Assembly: GCA_029934735.1 (NCBI GenBank)
Contig: JAOZLR010000102.1
Coordinates: forward strand, 1-8,214
DNA length: 8,214 nt
Source: Bacteroidales bacterium
GTDB taxonomy: Bacteria > Bacteroidota > Bacteroidia > Bacteroidales > JAADJA01
Direction: 5' to 3'
Position numbers and translations under genes: made by a program. Within the stretch, counting starts at the first letter, position 1. Each line of letters starts with the position of its first letter. Positions 1-7,157 of this stretch are shown one piece after another. Below the pieces are notes generated by a model, which was not told the DNA's origin, searched no databases, and worked only from the letters and a program-made list of their open reading frames with translations.

Positions 1-28
1 CTTCATCCTTCATCCTTCATCCTTCATC
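1..28. repeat. 7-bp tandem repeat, four copies, running off the left edge
   Basis: Four perfect copies of CTTCATC (GATGAAG on the coding strand), followed by a run of Cs at 28-33. The pump's TGA stop lies inside the first copy in the direction of transcription. Each copy carries an ATG and, across the junctions, an AAGGA Shine-Dalgarno-like stretch. The unit is 7 bp, so successive ATGs fall in different frames. The array may extend beyond the window, so copy number is a minimum. Confidence 0.9.
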
Positions 29-3000
29 CCCCCGTTATATATTTCAATTGTGCAGATAAAACATAATATTCAGTTTGCTGTTTTAAATATTCCCGGTTGG
101 TGTTAATGGCCGATTCTACATTCTGTATAAACTGAATATAATCAATCCCTCCGAGCCGGTATGCCAGGTTTGCAGCATCAATCTGCTCCCTGGCAAGGGG
201 CAGTGCCTCTTTCTGATAATAATTTATCAATTCATCCAGGGCCAGGTATCTTTTCATTTGCTGATTGTATTCGGCTTTTAACCTGAGACGTTTTTGATCA
301 AAATTATATCCGGCAATTCCATAGTTGATTTTTGCAGCTTTGGTTTTTCCTGCCTGGGAAAAAAACAATAAGGGAATCGAAATTCCGGCCTGCCAGCTGT
401 AAAAGCCCGATTGGCCATCTACCGATTGAAAGGTATATCCCACATCAAATTTCGGCCAGTAACTCGCCCGCATGGTTTTCCACTCGGCTTCAGCCACATT
501 TATTTGCGATTGATAGTATTTTAACAGCGGACTCCCGGTTAAAGAATCGTTCACAGTGGAAAGTGGAAATCCGTTTAGCTCAGAGCCTTTTTCACTTATA
601 TCAAATCCGGAAGGAAATAATAAATACTGATTCAGAATTTCAATTGCAGCCTGATAATTACTTTTTGCCCGTTTTATATTTACCTGAAGCTCTTTATATT
701 TAGCAGAAGCTGACAGGTACTCCACTTTTGAAGACGCCTGGGTTTTATAACGCAGTTCAGCTGCCTTTTGAAAGTTCGCGTACAAGCTATCCAGCCGCAA
801 AAAGAGTTGCCATTGCTTTTTAGTATATAAGGCGCGATACCAGGCAATACTCACATCCCTTTCAAGGGTTTTCTCGGTGAGTTCACGTCCTGAATTCGCC
901 TGTTCAATTCTTTCTCCGGCTTCCCTGCTTTTTGTAAATATTCCTAAAATATCAATATCCGACTGTCCGAAACCCACTTTATTATGGATTCCCGGTACCC
1001 CGTTTCCTGTTTCTTCTTTCCCTGTAAAAACCGAAGTACTCCCAAGATCGAAAGCCGTTGATTTCAGGGCCTCCTGTCTTTCTATCTCCAACTGGGCAGC
1101 CTTGATTGCCGGAAAATTCTTTTTCGCACTATCAATTGCCTGTTGCAAAGTAACATTTACTTCCTGTGCTTTCATATTCCCGCTAAAACTTAAACCAATG
1201 AATAAAAACAGAAACGAAGCCATTGTTGCATTTAATCTGATCTTTCTTCTTTTTCTCTTCTCTGATTCAACCATTTTATACAAAATAGGTAAAACCACCA
1301 ACGTAAGCAATGTGGACGTAATCATACCACCTATAACTACTGTTGCCAAAGGTCGCTGTACTTCAGCACCAGCCGAAGATGAAACAGCCATAGGAAGAAA
1401 TCCGAGAATATCCGTGGAAGCAGTCAAAAAAATCGGTCGCAGGCGCCTGATCGAACCTTTTGTAATGATTTCATTAATCTGGAGCCTTCCTTCCGCCTTA
1501 AGTTCATTAAATCCGTTAATTAATACAAGCCCGTTGAGTACTGCCACTCCAAACAGGACAATAAAGCCTACTCCTGCAGAAATACTTAGAGGCATGTCAC
1601 GCAGATACAGTGAGAAAATACCTCCTATTGCCGCAAAAGGGATCGCAATATAAATCATAAGTGTTTGTTTGAAAGACTTTATCGCAAAAAATACCAGCAT
1701 AAAAATCAAGGCCAGTGCCAGAGGCACAACCAGTGATAATCTTTTTGTTGCTCTTTCAAGATTTTCGAAAGCTCCTCCGTATCGGATATAATAACCAACC
1801 GGCAATTCAAGCTTTTCATCCAGTGTTTGCTGAATCTCTTCAACCAGGGATTTCACATCCCTGCCTTCCACATTGATTCCCACATAGGTTCGCCTGTGTG
1901 TATTATCCCGGCTGATCTGCATAGGACCCGGCTGATAACTGATATTGGCTACTTCTTTTAAGGGTATCTGATTCCCATCGGGCAGATTCACGAATAAATT
2001 CCGAATGTCATCAATGCTTTGGCGGTGAACTTCATCCAGCCTGACAACCAGATCAAACATTCTTTCTCCTTCATAAATAACACCGGCAACACCACCACTA
2101 AAAGCGGTTTCAATAATGGTATTTAATTCAATAATATTTAAACCATACCTCCCGAGTTTATTCCTGTCATAGTGTACGGTGATCTGTGGTAACCCCCTTG
2201 TGGCTTCAGCCTTTACTCCCGCAATCCCGTCAATGCCCGAAACCAATCCGGCAATTTCAGCTGCTTTATCTGCCAGTATATTTAAGTCATCACCGTAAAG
2301 TTTAACGGCCACATCTTCACGAATTCCTGTCAGTAATTCATTAAAACGCATTTCTACGGGTTGTGTAAATTCAAAGTTGATACCAGGCAAGACACTGACT
2401 TTTTCCCTTACCTTTCGTATCAATTCTTCCTTTGATCCGGCCTTTGTCCATTTTTTTTGCGGTTTGAGAATGACAAAAATATCCGCAATATCAATGGGCA
2501 TTGGATCCATGGGGAGGTCCGCCACTCCAATCCGGCTTTGAATGGATTCTATTTCATCGGGGAAATTCTCCAGTATGATCTGCTCCAGGCGGGTTGAAGC
2601 TTTTTTTACCTCCGTAAGAGAAGTCCCCGGCTTAAGAAAAGCCTGAAAAGCAAAATCACCTTCATCCAACTGGGGAATAAACTCTGCACCCATTTTTGAA
2701 AAGAGAAAACCACCGGAAATCAGCAACACAAAAGCTACAATTAGAATGATCCGGCCTCTTTTAAGCGCCCAGCCAATAACAGGGGCATAGATCCTTTCAA
2801 GCCAGTGAATAAATTTATCTCCAACGGAATCTTTATTTGTTTTCGGAGGTTGCAAAAAGCTTGCAGCCATCATGGGTATGTATGTCAAACACAGAACCAT
2901 CACCCCCAGTACTGCAAATCCAAAGGTCATTGCCATAGGGATAAACATCTTACCTTCGACACCCTGCAGAGCCAGAACCGGTATAAAAACAATCAGGATG

Positions 3001-4364
3001 ATCAGTTGTCCGAAAAATGCCGAGTTCATCATTTTACTGGCAGATTTGTACGCCAGCTCATTTCGTTCCGGTATCTTTAGCTTTGTGCCAATCAGGTTTT
3101 TCTTGTGGAGGTAGAAGATCATGCTTTCCACTATGATGACCGCCCCATCCACCAGGATCCCGAAATCAAGCGCTCCCAGGCTCATTAAGTTCGCCCATAC
3201 CCCAAAAGCATTCATCATGATAAAGGCAAACAGCAATGCCAGTGGTATGGTGGAAGCCACAATTAATCCGCCCCTGAGATTTCCGAGAAAAATGACCAGC
3301 ACAAAAATAACGATCAGGGCGCCTATCCCAAGGTTTTCGGCTACCGTGGAGGTAGTACTTTTAATGAGCCGGCTGCGATCAAGGAATGGCCTGATCTCCA
3401 CTCCATCCGGTAAGGACTTTTGAATTAAATCCATCCTTTCCTTTACGGCATTAATTACATCATTGGAATTCTCTCCTTTCAGCATCATTACAATACCACC
3501 CACTGCCTCGCCCTTTCCGTTTTTGGTGAATGCCCCGTAGCGTACAAAACTGCCGAACTTAACTACTGCAATATCACGAATAAACACCGGCTGATTATTA
3601 ATATTTGCCACTAGTGTGTTCCTGATATCATCCATGGAACGCATTAGTCCTTCCCCCCGGATGAAATTTGCCTGAAAATTTTTCTCTATATATGCTCCGC
3701 CCGTATTCTGATTGTTCGCTTCAAGTGCATCAAAAACATCAGAAACAGATAAGCCCATGCTGCGTAGTTTATCAGGGTTGAGAGCAACTTCATATTGCTT
3801 ACCCCGGCCACCGAATGAGTTCACTTCAACCACGCCGGGCAACATGGCCATTTGCCGCTTTACGATCCAGTCCTGAATGGTCCGGAGTTCCATATCATCA
3901 TACACCGTATCATAGCCAGGCAATACTTCAAGCGTATATTGGTATATTTCACCCAGGCCTGTACTGATAGGGGCCATAAAGGGTTCTCCAAAGCCTTCAG
4001 GAATATTTTCTTTAACTTCATTTAAGGCTTCACTAACCAGTTGCCTTGGAAGATAGGTCCCTGCATTGTCCTTAAAAACAATGGTAACCACCGACAGGCC
4101 GAACCGTGATACACTCCTGATCTCTGTAACGTCAGGTAGGTTGGCAACTGCCAGCTCCACCTGATAAGTAACAAATTGCTCAATGTCTTCGGTTCCAAGC
4201 TTAGGAGCAGTGGTAATTACCAGAACCTGATTATTCGTTATATCGGGAACGGCATCAAGGGGTACTTTGGTCATGGAATAGATCCCACCTATAATCAGAC
4301 CTATGGTCATTAGCCATATAAGCGCTTTATTCTTTATTGAAAAAGATATAATACTATTTATCAT
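24..4364 (-). CDS. czcA: CzcA/CusA-family heavy-metal RND pump fused to a C-terminal TolC-like channel
   Basis: A 1446-residue proton-driven metal exporter of the HME-RND family with an outer-membrane-factor domain fused to its end. Residues 1 to about 1030 are a complete RND unit: TM1 at about 14-31, a large periplasmic loop, TM2-TM4 at about 344-361, 366-386 and 394-412, a second loop, and TM8-TM12 ending near 1029. TM4 reads DFGILVDGAVIIVE, with Asp400, Asp406 and Glu413; this matches the CzcA/CnrA/NccA proton-relay motif of divalent-cation pumps rather than the CusA silver/copper version. A basic linker (about 1030-1047) leads to a signal-like hydrophobic stretch (1048-1067). The remaining 380 or so residues are alpha-helix-rich and TolC-like, about one full OMF protomer. 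The stop codon lies within a 7-bp tandem repeat. The gene follows the small His-rich gene by 107 bases. No membrane fusion protein is encoded in the window. Family is sure; substrate (Zn/Co/Cd/Ni) is inferred. Confidence 0.95.
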   Translation of the reverse strand: MINSIISFSIKNKALIWLMTIGLIIGGIYSMTKVPLDAVPDITNNQVLVITTAPKLGTEDIEQFVTYQVELAVANLPDVTEIRSVSRFGLSVVTIVFKDNAGTYLPRQLVSEALNEVKENIPEGFGEPFMAPISTGLGEIYQYTLEVLPGYDTVYDDMELRTIQDWIVKRQMAMLPGVVEVNSFGGRGKQYEVALNPDKLRSMGLSVSDVFDALEANNQNTGGAYIEKNFQANFIRGEGLMRSMDDIRNTLVANINNQPVFIRDIAVVKFGSFVRYGAFTKNGKGEAVGGIVMMLKGENSNDVINAVKERMDLIQKSLPDGVEIRPFLDRSRLIKSTTSTVAENLGIGALIVIFVLVIFLGNLRGGLIVASTIPLALLFAFIMMNAFGVWANLMSLGALDFGILVDGAVIIVESMIFYLHKKNLIGTKLKIPERNELAYKSASKMMNSAFFGQLIILIVFIPVLALQGVEGKMFIPMAMTFGFAVLGVMVLCLTYIPMMAASFLQPPKTNKDSVGDKFIHWLERIYAPVIGWALKRGRIILIVAFVLLISGGFLFSKMGAEFIPQLDEGDFAFQAFLKPGTSLTEVKKASTRLEQIILENFPDEIESIQSRIGVADLPMDPMPIDIADIFVILKPQKKWTKAGSKEELIRKVREKVSVLPGINFEFTQPVEMRFNELLTGIREDVAVKLYGDDLNILADKAAEIAGLVSGIDGIAGVKAEATRGLPQITVHYDRNKLGRYGLNIIELNTIIETAFSGGVAGVIYEGERMFDLVVRLDEVHRQSIDDIRNLFVNLPDGNQIPLKEVANISYQPGPMQISRDNTHRRTYVGINVEGRDVKSLVEEIQQTLDEKLELPVGYYIRYGGAFENLERATKRLSLVVPLALALIFMLVFFAIKSFKQTLMIYIAIPFAAIGGIFSLYLRDMPLSISAGVGFIVLFGVAVLNGLVLINGFNELKAEGRLQINEIITKGSIRRLRPIFLTASTDILGFLPMAVSSSAGAEVQRPLATVVIGGMITSTLLTLVVLPILYKMVESEKRKRRKIRLNATMASFLFLFIGLSFSGNMKAQEVNVTLQQAIDSAKKNFPAIKAAQLEIERQEALKSTAFDLGSTSVFTGKEETGNGVPGIHNKVGFGQSDIDILGIFTKSREAGERIEQANSGRELTEKTLERDVSIAWYRALYTKKQWQLFLRLDSLYANFQKAAELRYKTQASSKVEYLSASAKYKELQVNIKRAKSNYQAAIEILNQYLLFPSGFDISEKGSELNGFPLSTVNDSLTGSPLLKYYQSQINVAEAEWKTMRASYWPKFDVGYTFQSVDGQSGFYSWQAGISIPLLFFSQAGKTKAAKINYGIAGYNFDQKRLRLKAEYNQQMKRYLALDELINYYQKEALPLAREQIDAANLAYRLGGIDYIQFIQNVESAINTNREYLKQQTEYYVLSAQLKYITGG
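1164..1223 (-). other. Internal signal-peptide-like segment at the RND/TolC junction
   Basis: Residues 1048-1067 of the fused pump start with Met, run through a hydrophobic core (ASFLFLFIGLSFSG) and end in MKAQ, a typical Bacteroidota signal-peptidase I style junction (after Ala or Gln). They are preceded by a strongly basic stretch (EKRKRRKIR), like the n-region of a signal peptide. RND pumps end in the cytoplasm and TolC domains sit in the periplasm and outer membrane, so the chain must cross the inner membrane here. Either it stays as a 13th membrane helix or it is cut to free the channel. Cleavage is inference only. Confidence 0.65.
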
Positions 4365-4471
4365 TTTACTGATATTGTTAATTGAAAAAAAATTATTAAA
4401 TTACTTGAGACTCTATGACTATTCAGGTACCAAAAGGGAGCTGATAATCAAATGGATAACTTGAGTCGAGC

Positions 4472-4858
4472 TCAGGCAAGTACAGGGGGAGCCCGTGTGG
4501 TGTATGTTTTCAGAAAAATAAATGAAAGAATTTTGTCATCACTTAATAAAAAATTGACACTTCCATTTGGTCTTCCACTATTTGAAAAATAATCTGCATT
4601 TTCAATACCAACTGAAAAAACTGTTTCCAGAATTGAAATATTGTTTGTAGTAATTACCAGTTTGTCAACAGCAAGATCATTAAAAGCGTGGCAATGCAAT
4701 GGACTATTTTCTGAATGGCCATCTTCATGATTTGATTGTTGATTAGAATAAAGAACAGGGTTAAAATGATGATTATGAGGAATTACAGCATGTGAGAAAA
4801 AGATCAGTCCGGCAAACAATATAAAAAATATACTTATGTTTTTTACTCCTTTTTGCAT
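4472..4858 (-). CDS. Small secreted His-rich protein, possible periplasmic metal binder
   Basis: A 128-residue protein that I cannot assign to a named family. Residues 1-22 form a hydrophobic signal-like segment after a short basic start (MQKGVKN). Histidines follow at once: HAVIPHNHH (23-31), His44, His48 and HCH (55-57), with one Cys at 56. These are all potential soft or intermediate metal ligands, and after export they would face the periplasm. The C-terminal half is plain and ends in TRAPPVLA. It lies 113 bases after the Fur-like gene and 107 bases before the RND pump on the same strand, and its promoter region holds a perfect 15-bp palindrome, so it probably belongs with the pump. A role in delivering or buffering metal for the exporter is inference. 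The start at 4858 places the signal segment right at the N-terminus and has a weak GAAAG stretch just upstream. Confidence 0.75.
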   Translation of the reverse strand: MQKGVKNISIFFILFAGLIFFSHAVIPHNHHFNPVLYSNQQSNHEDGHSENSPLHCHAFNDLAVDKLVITTNNISILETVFSVGIENADYFSNSGRPNGSVNFLLSDDKILSFIFLKTYTTRAPPVLA

Positions 4859-4890
4859 AGAACTTTCAATAATGACTTAATATTTCGATG

Positions 4891-4898
4891 TAAAAATA
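4891..4898 (-). promoter_or_regulatory. Weak candidate -7 element for the His-rich gene and pump
   Basis: On the minus strand this reads TATTTTTA, a near match to the Bacteroidota -7 consensus TAnnTTTG with the last base wrong. It is 32 bases upstream of the start codon, and the 15-bp palindrome begins 12 bases further upstream, overlapping where a -33 element would be. The surrounding DNA is very AT-rich, so a chance match is quite possible. Confidence 0.25.
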
Positions 4899-4910
4899 AT
4901 AAATAAGTAA

Positions 4911-4925
4911 TGCAACCGGGTTGCA
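4911..4925. promoter_or_regulatory. Perfect 7-1-7 palindrome, probable Fur/Zur-family operator
   Basis: TGCAACC-G-GGTTGCA is a perfect inverted repeat with a single central base, the 7-1-7 layout typical of Fur-superfamily operators. It starts 52 bases upstream of the small His-rich gene and 33 bases after the stop of the Fur-like gene, at about the position of the -33 promoter region. It is GC-richer than the AT-rich DNA around it. A terminator reading is weaker: the stem would be about 5 bp with a 5-base loop and no T-run directly after it. Which protein binds is inferred from proximity. Confidence 0.55.
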
Positions 4926-4958
4926 AACCTGTTTTTTGGATGAAATTTATTAAATTTT

Positions 4959-5369
4959 TTACCGGCAATTCGCACATATACCTTCAACCACCATACTCAC
5001 ATTTTCCAGAGAAAAACCTACGGGCAATTTGATGGTAGGAACAGGTATTTCATTCAGGCAATAAGTTTTATTGCATTTCGAGCATAAAAAATGCACATGA
5101 AGGTCTTCGATACTGCAATCACATTCTTCACTGCATAAAGCATACCTAACAGCACCGCTTCCATCATCAATGCTATGGATAAGTTTATTTTTTTCAAATG
5201 TTTTTAAGGTCCGGTACAGGGTTGCTTTATCTGCCCTGACAAATATTTCTTCCAGTTCAGGCAAACTAAGGGCTGTTTTTTGTTTTGTTAACACTTGCAG
5301 GACCAATTGGCGCATGGCAGTTGGTTTGATGTGTTTCGTTTGGAGTTGTTTGTCAAATTTATCATTCAT
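4959..5369 (-). CDS. Fur-superfamily metal-dependent repressor, Zur-like
   Basis: A 136-residue winged-helix metalloregulator of normal family length. The N-terminal half is the DNA-binding domain, with the recognition-helix signature ADKATLYRTLKTFEK at about 46-60. The C-terminal half carries paired cysteines, Cys96-x-x-Cys99 and Cys132-x-x-Cys135, the usual structural zinc site. The sensing region reads RYALC (Cys79) then HVH (91-93). A Cys at this place is a zinc ligand in E. coli Zur (SYVLC, Cys88) and is not part of the Fur iron site, so zinc sensing is favoured over iron. Extra cysteines at 83 and 85 are unusual. The gene sits between merA (67 bases upstream) and the His-rich/pump unit. 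It has its own candidate promoter and a Fur-box-like sequence, suggesting autoregulation, and a perfect palindrome lies just downstream. Family is certain; the metal is inferred. Confidence 0.93.
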   Translation of the reverse strand: MNDKFDKQLQTKHIKPTAMRQLVLQVLTKQKTALSLPELEEIFVRADKATLYRTLKTFEKNKLIHSIDDGSGAVRYALCSEECDCSIEDLHVHFLCSKCNKTYCLNEIPVPTIKLPVGFSLENVSMVVEGICANCR

Positions 5370-5376
5370 TATTGAA

Positions 5377-5384
5377 CAAAATTA
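5377..5384 (-). promoter_or_regulatory. Candidate -7 promoter element of the Fur-like gene
   Basis: On the minus strand this is TAATTTTG, an exact match to the Bacteroidota -7 consensus TAnnTTTG. Only 7 bases separate it from the ATG at 5369, so a transcript starting at the normal distance would have almost no leader. I see no convincing -33 TTG at the usual spacing. The later Met19 is too far into the DNA-binding domain to be the true start. Confidence 0.4.
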
Positions 5385-5385
5385 G

Positions 5386-5400
5386 CAATAATCTTTATCT
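5386..5400. promoter_or_regulatory. Imperfect Fur-box-like operator upstream of the Fur-like gene
   Basis: On the minus strand the 15 bases AGATAAAGATTATTG align to the classical 7-1-7 Fur box TGATAATnATTATCA with 10 of 14 defined positions matching. The site ends one base upstream of the candidate -7 element, where bound repressor would block polymerase. It suggests negative autoregulation, but the local AT-richness makes chance matches easy. Confidence 0.35.
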
Positions 5401-5436
5401 TTTAAAGTGGAAGCTATTTAAAAAAACCCTCTTAAA

Positions 5437-7074
5437 TTAAACAGCACAGCATGAAAGTTCTTTGATGTCTTTATTAAATGTAATTGCTGCAAGTTTTACC
5501 CCTTCAGATAAAGTTAAGTATGGGTATAAAGAGTTTGCAATTTCATCTACTTTAATTCCGTATTTAATGGCCAGGCTTGCCTGCATTATCAGTTCCCCAC
5601 CCTCAGGGGCAACTACTCTAATACCCAATAGTTCATCGGTCTCAGAGTTTCTAATAAGTTTAATAAAACCCCTTGTGTCATTTGCAGCAATTGAACGAGG
5701 CACATTTTCAAGGGAGACTATAGCAATCTCATGAGGTATGCCCAATTCCAGGGCTTCATTCTCATCCATTCCTGCTCCGGCTATTTGAGGATCAGTGAAT
5801 ACCACCCATGGCAATGAAGTATAATCAAATTTTTTATTGGCTCCTGTAAATGCATTTTCTACTGCAAGTTTTCCTTCAAAAGCAGCAGTATAAACATAAG
5901 ATGGTGTATTTATGCAATCTCCGGCGGCATAGATATTAAGGATATTGGTTTGCAGTTGATCATTCACTTTAACAAATCCATGCTCTGTAAGCTCTAACCC
6001 GGAACGGACAACGGCCAGCTTCTCTGTATTGGGTTTTATTCCGGTGGAAACCAGTATCTTCTCTGCTTCAAATACCTTTCGTTCTCCGTTTTCCTCAATC
6101 ACAACACGGGAAATCAGGTCCTTATATGAAACTTCTATGAAACGCAGGCCAGTATGGATATCCAGACCTTCATTCCGAAGATGCAAGGTCAACTCACCGG
6201 CAATATCTGTCGTTTGTTTTGACAGCACATGATCCGAGCGCTGAAGCAAGGTAACTTTGGTGCCCAATCTGTGATAAGCCTGTGCTATTTCCAAAGCGAT
6301 ATACCCGCCGCCAAGGACTATCATTGATTTCGGTTGTTTTTCCAGGTCAAACAGGGAAACATTTGTAAGATAGCCTGTTTCCTTTAATCCTTTGATATCA
6401 GGAATTTTTGTGGTTGAACCTGTCGCAATCAGGAATTTCATCCCTTTATATTTATCCTTCCCGTTTACCAGGATGGTATTTTCATCGAGGAATTCAGCCA
6501 TTCCCTTAAGCATTTTTAGATTATCAAAGTTACTCACTACATCCATGTATTTTTTTTGTTGAAGGTCTGCTACCAGTTTATTCTTTCCCTGTATGAGACT
6601 GCCATAGTCTATATCTGCACCCTTTGGTTGAATCCCCTCAAACCTCGAATAGTTTGTTTGATATACAGTTTCAGCTGCCCGGATCAGATTTTTGGATGGC
6701 ACGCAACCCACATTTACACAGGTACCACCAAATGGCAGCCCGTCATTGACTATCAGCGTACTCAGACCCAGATCATTGGCTTTAATAGCTGCTGAAAAGG
6801 CGGCAGAACCGCCACCAATAATGATAAGATCATATTGCACTTCATCATTCCCTGATGGAATCTCCCCTGCCACTGAATAATGACCCGTAGAATTGATTAC
6901 ATCTATAATTTCCTGTTTTGAAATCTCATCGGGGTCGTATTCAAACTTACCCGATCCGTCAGGATAACTGATATCCTTTTGTATAATTCCTTTTAAGCCT
7001 TCAAATTTTCCGGCAATACTTACAGCACACTGGTCGCAGGTCATTCCTTTTATTTTAAATTCTGATACTTTCAT
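5437..7074 (-). CDS. merA: Mercuric reductase MerA with N-terminal heavy-metal-binding domain
   Basis: A 545-residue cytoplasmic flavoenzyme that reduces Hg(II) to volatile Hg(0) with NADPH. Residues 1-68 are an HMA (MerP-like) domain with GMTCDQC (Cys13, Cys16). FAD binding is at YDLIIIGGGSAA (81-92). The redox pair is in GGTCVNVGCVPSK (Cys119, Cys124). The NAD(P)H-binding Rossmann motif is VLGGGYIALE (253-262), and a second FAD motif is YAAGDC (382-387). The protein ends in ELSCCAV; the vicinal Cys542/Cys543 pair takes Hg(II) from carriers and separates MerA from lipoamide dehydrogenase and glutathione reductase. The tail from YPYLT (517-521) to the end closely resembles Tn501 MerA as I recall it. 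All known catalytic cysteines are present, so it should be active. It follows merTP by 83-84 bases with no consensus promoter between, so it is probably in the same operon. Confidence 0.96.
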   Translation of the reverse strand: MKVSEFKIKGMTCDQCAVSIAGKFEGLKGIIQKDISYPDGSGKFEYDPDEISKQEIIDVINSTGHYSVAGEIPSGNDEVQYDLIIIGGGSAAFSAAIKANDLGLSTLIVNDGLPFGGTCVNVGCVPSKNLIRAAETVYQTNYSRFEGIQPKGADIDYGSLIQGKNKLVADLQQKKYMDVVSNFDNLKMLKGMAEFLDENTILVNGKDKYKGMKFLIATGSTTKIPDIKGLKETGYLTNVSLFDLEKQPKSMIVLGGGYIALEIAQAYHRLGTKVTLLQRSDHVLSKQTTDIAGELTLHLRNEGLDIHTGLRFIEVSYKDLISRVVIEENGERKVFEAEKILVSTGIKPNTEKLAVVRSGLELTEHGFVKVNDQLQTNILNIYAAGDCINTPSYVYTAAFEGKLAVENAFTGANKKFDYTSLPWVVFTDPQIAGAGMDENEALELGIPHEIAIVSLENVPRSIAANDTRGFIKLIRNSETDELLGIRVVAPEGGELIMQASLAIKYGIKVDEIANSLYPYLTLSEGVKLAAITFNKDIKELSCCAV

Positions 7075-7132
7075 TTGATTCTTTTTAATAGTTTGATTCG
7101 TAAAATAATATTTCCTTGCACATTTAATTAAT

Positions 7133-7146
7133 TACTTAAATAAGTA
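7133..7146. repeat. Short inverted repeat between merTP and merA
   Basis: TACTTA-AA-TAAGTA is a perfect 6-2-6 inverted repeat in the merTP-merA spacer, just after the merTP stop. It could be a weak RNA hairpin or a secondary operator for the ArsR-type repressor. It is AT-only apart from one C and one G, and no promoter is visible beside it, so it may mean nothing. Confidence 0.3.
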
Positions 7147-7157
7147 GGGCAAAAAAA

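Noticed and set aside
24..1223. A separate tolC gene starting at the internal Met1048
   Set aside because: The frame is continuous with the RND part and there is no stop, no spacer and no clear Shine-Dalgarno sequence close before this ATG. An internal start cannot be excluded but has no direct support.
877..1653. Open frame of 258 codons on the plus strand
   Set aside because: It lies wholly opposite the pump gene, whose protein shows clear RND and TolC features; the plus-strand product has no recognisable domain and is a shadow.
4459..4481. Hairpin around the stop of the His-rich gene (ACTTG ... CAAGT with inner GAG/CTC)
   Set aside because: The inner and outer pairings compete for the same base and no T-run follows, so it is not a credible terminator.
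4901..4909. 9-base match AAATAAGTA shared with 7138-7146 as a common operator half-site
   Set aside because: AT-rich low-complexity bases recur easily by chance, and the flanking sequences differ completely.
5405..5436. T-run (GGGTTTTTTT on the minus strand) after merA as an intrinsic terminator
   Set aside because: No stable GC stem precedes the T-run; the nearby pairing is only short TTAA repeats.
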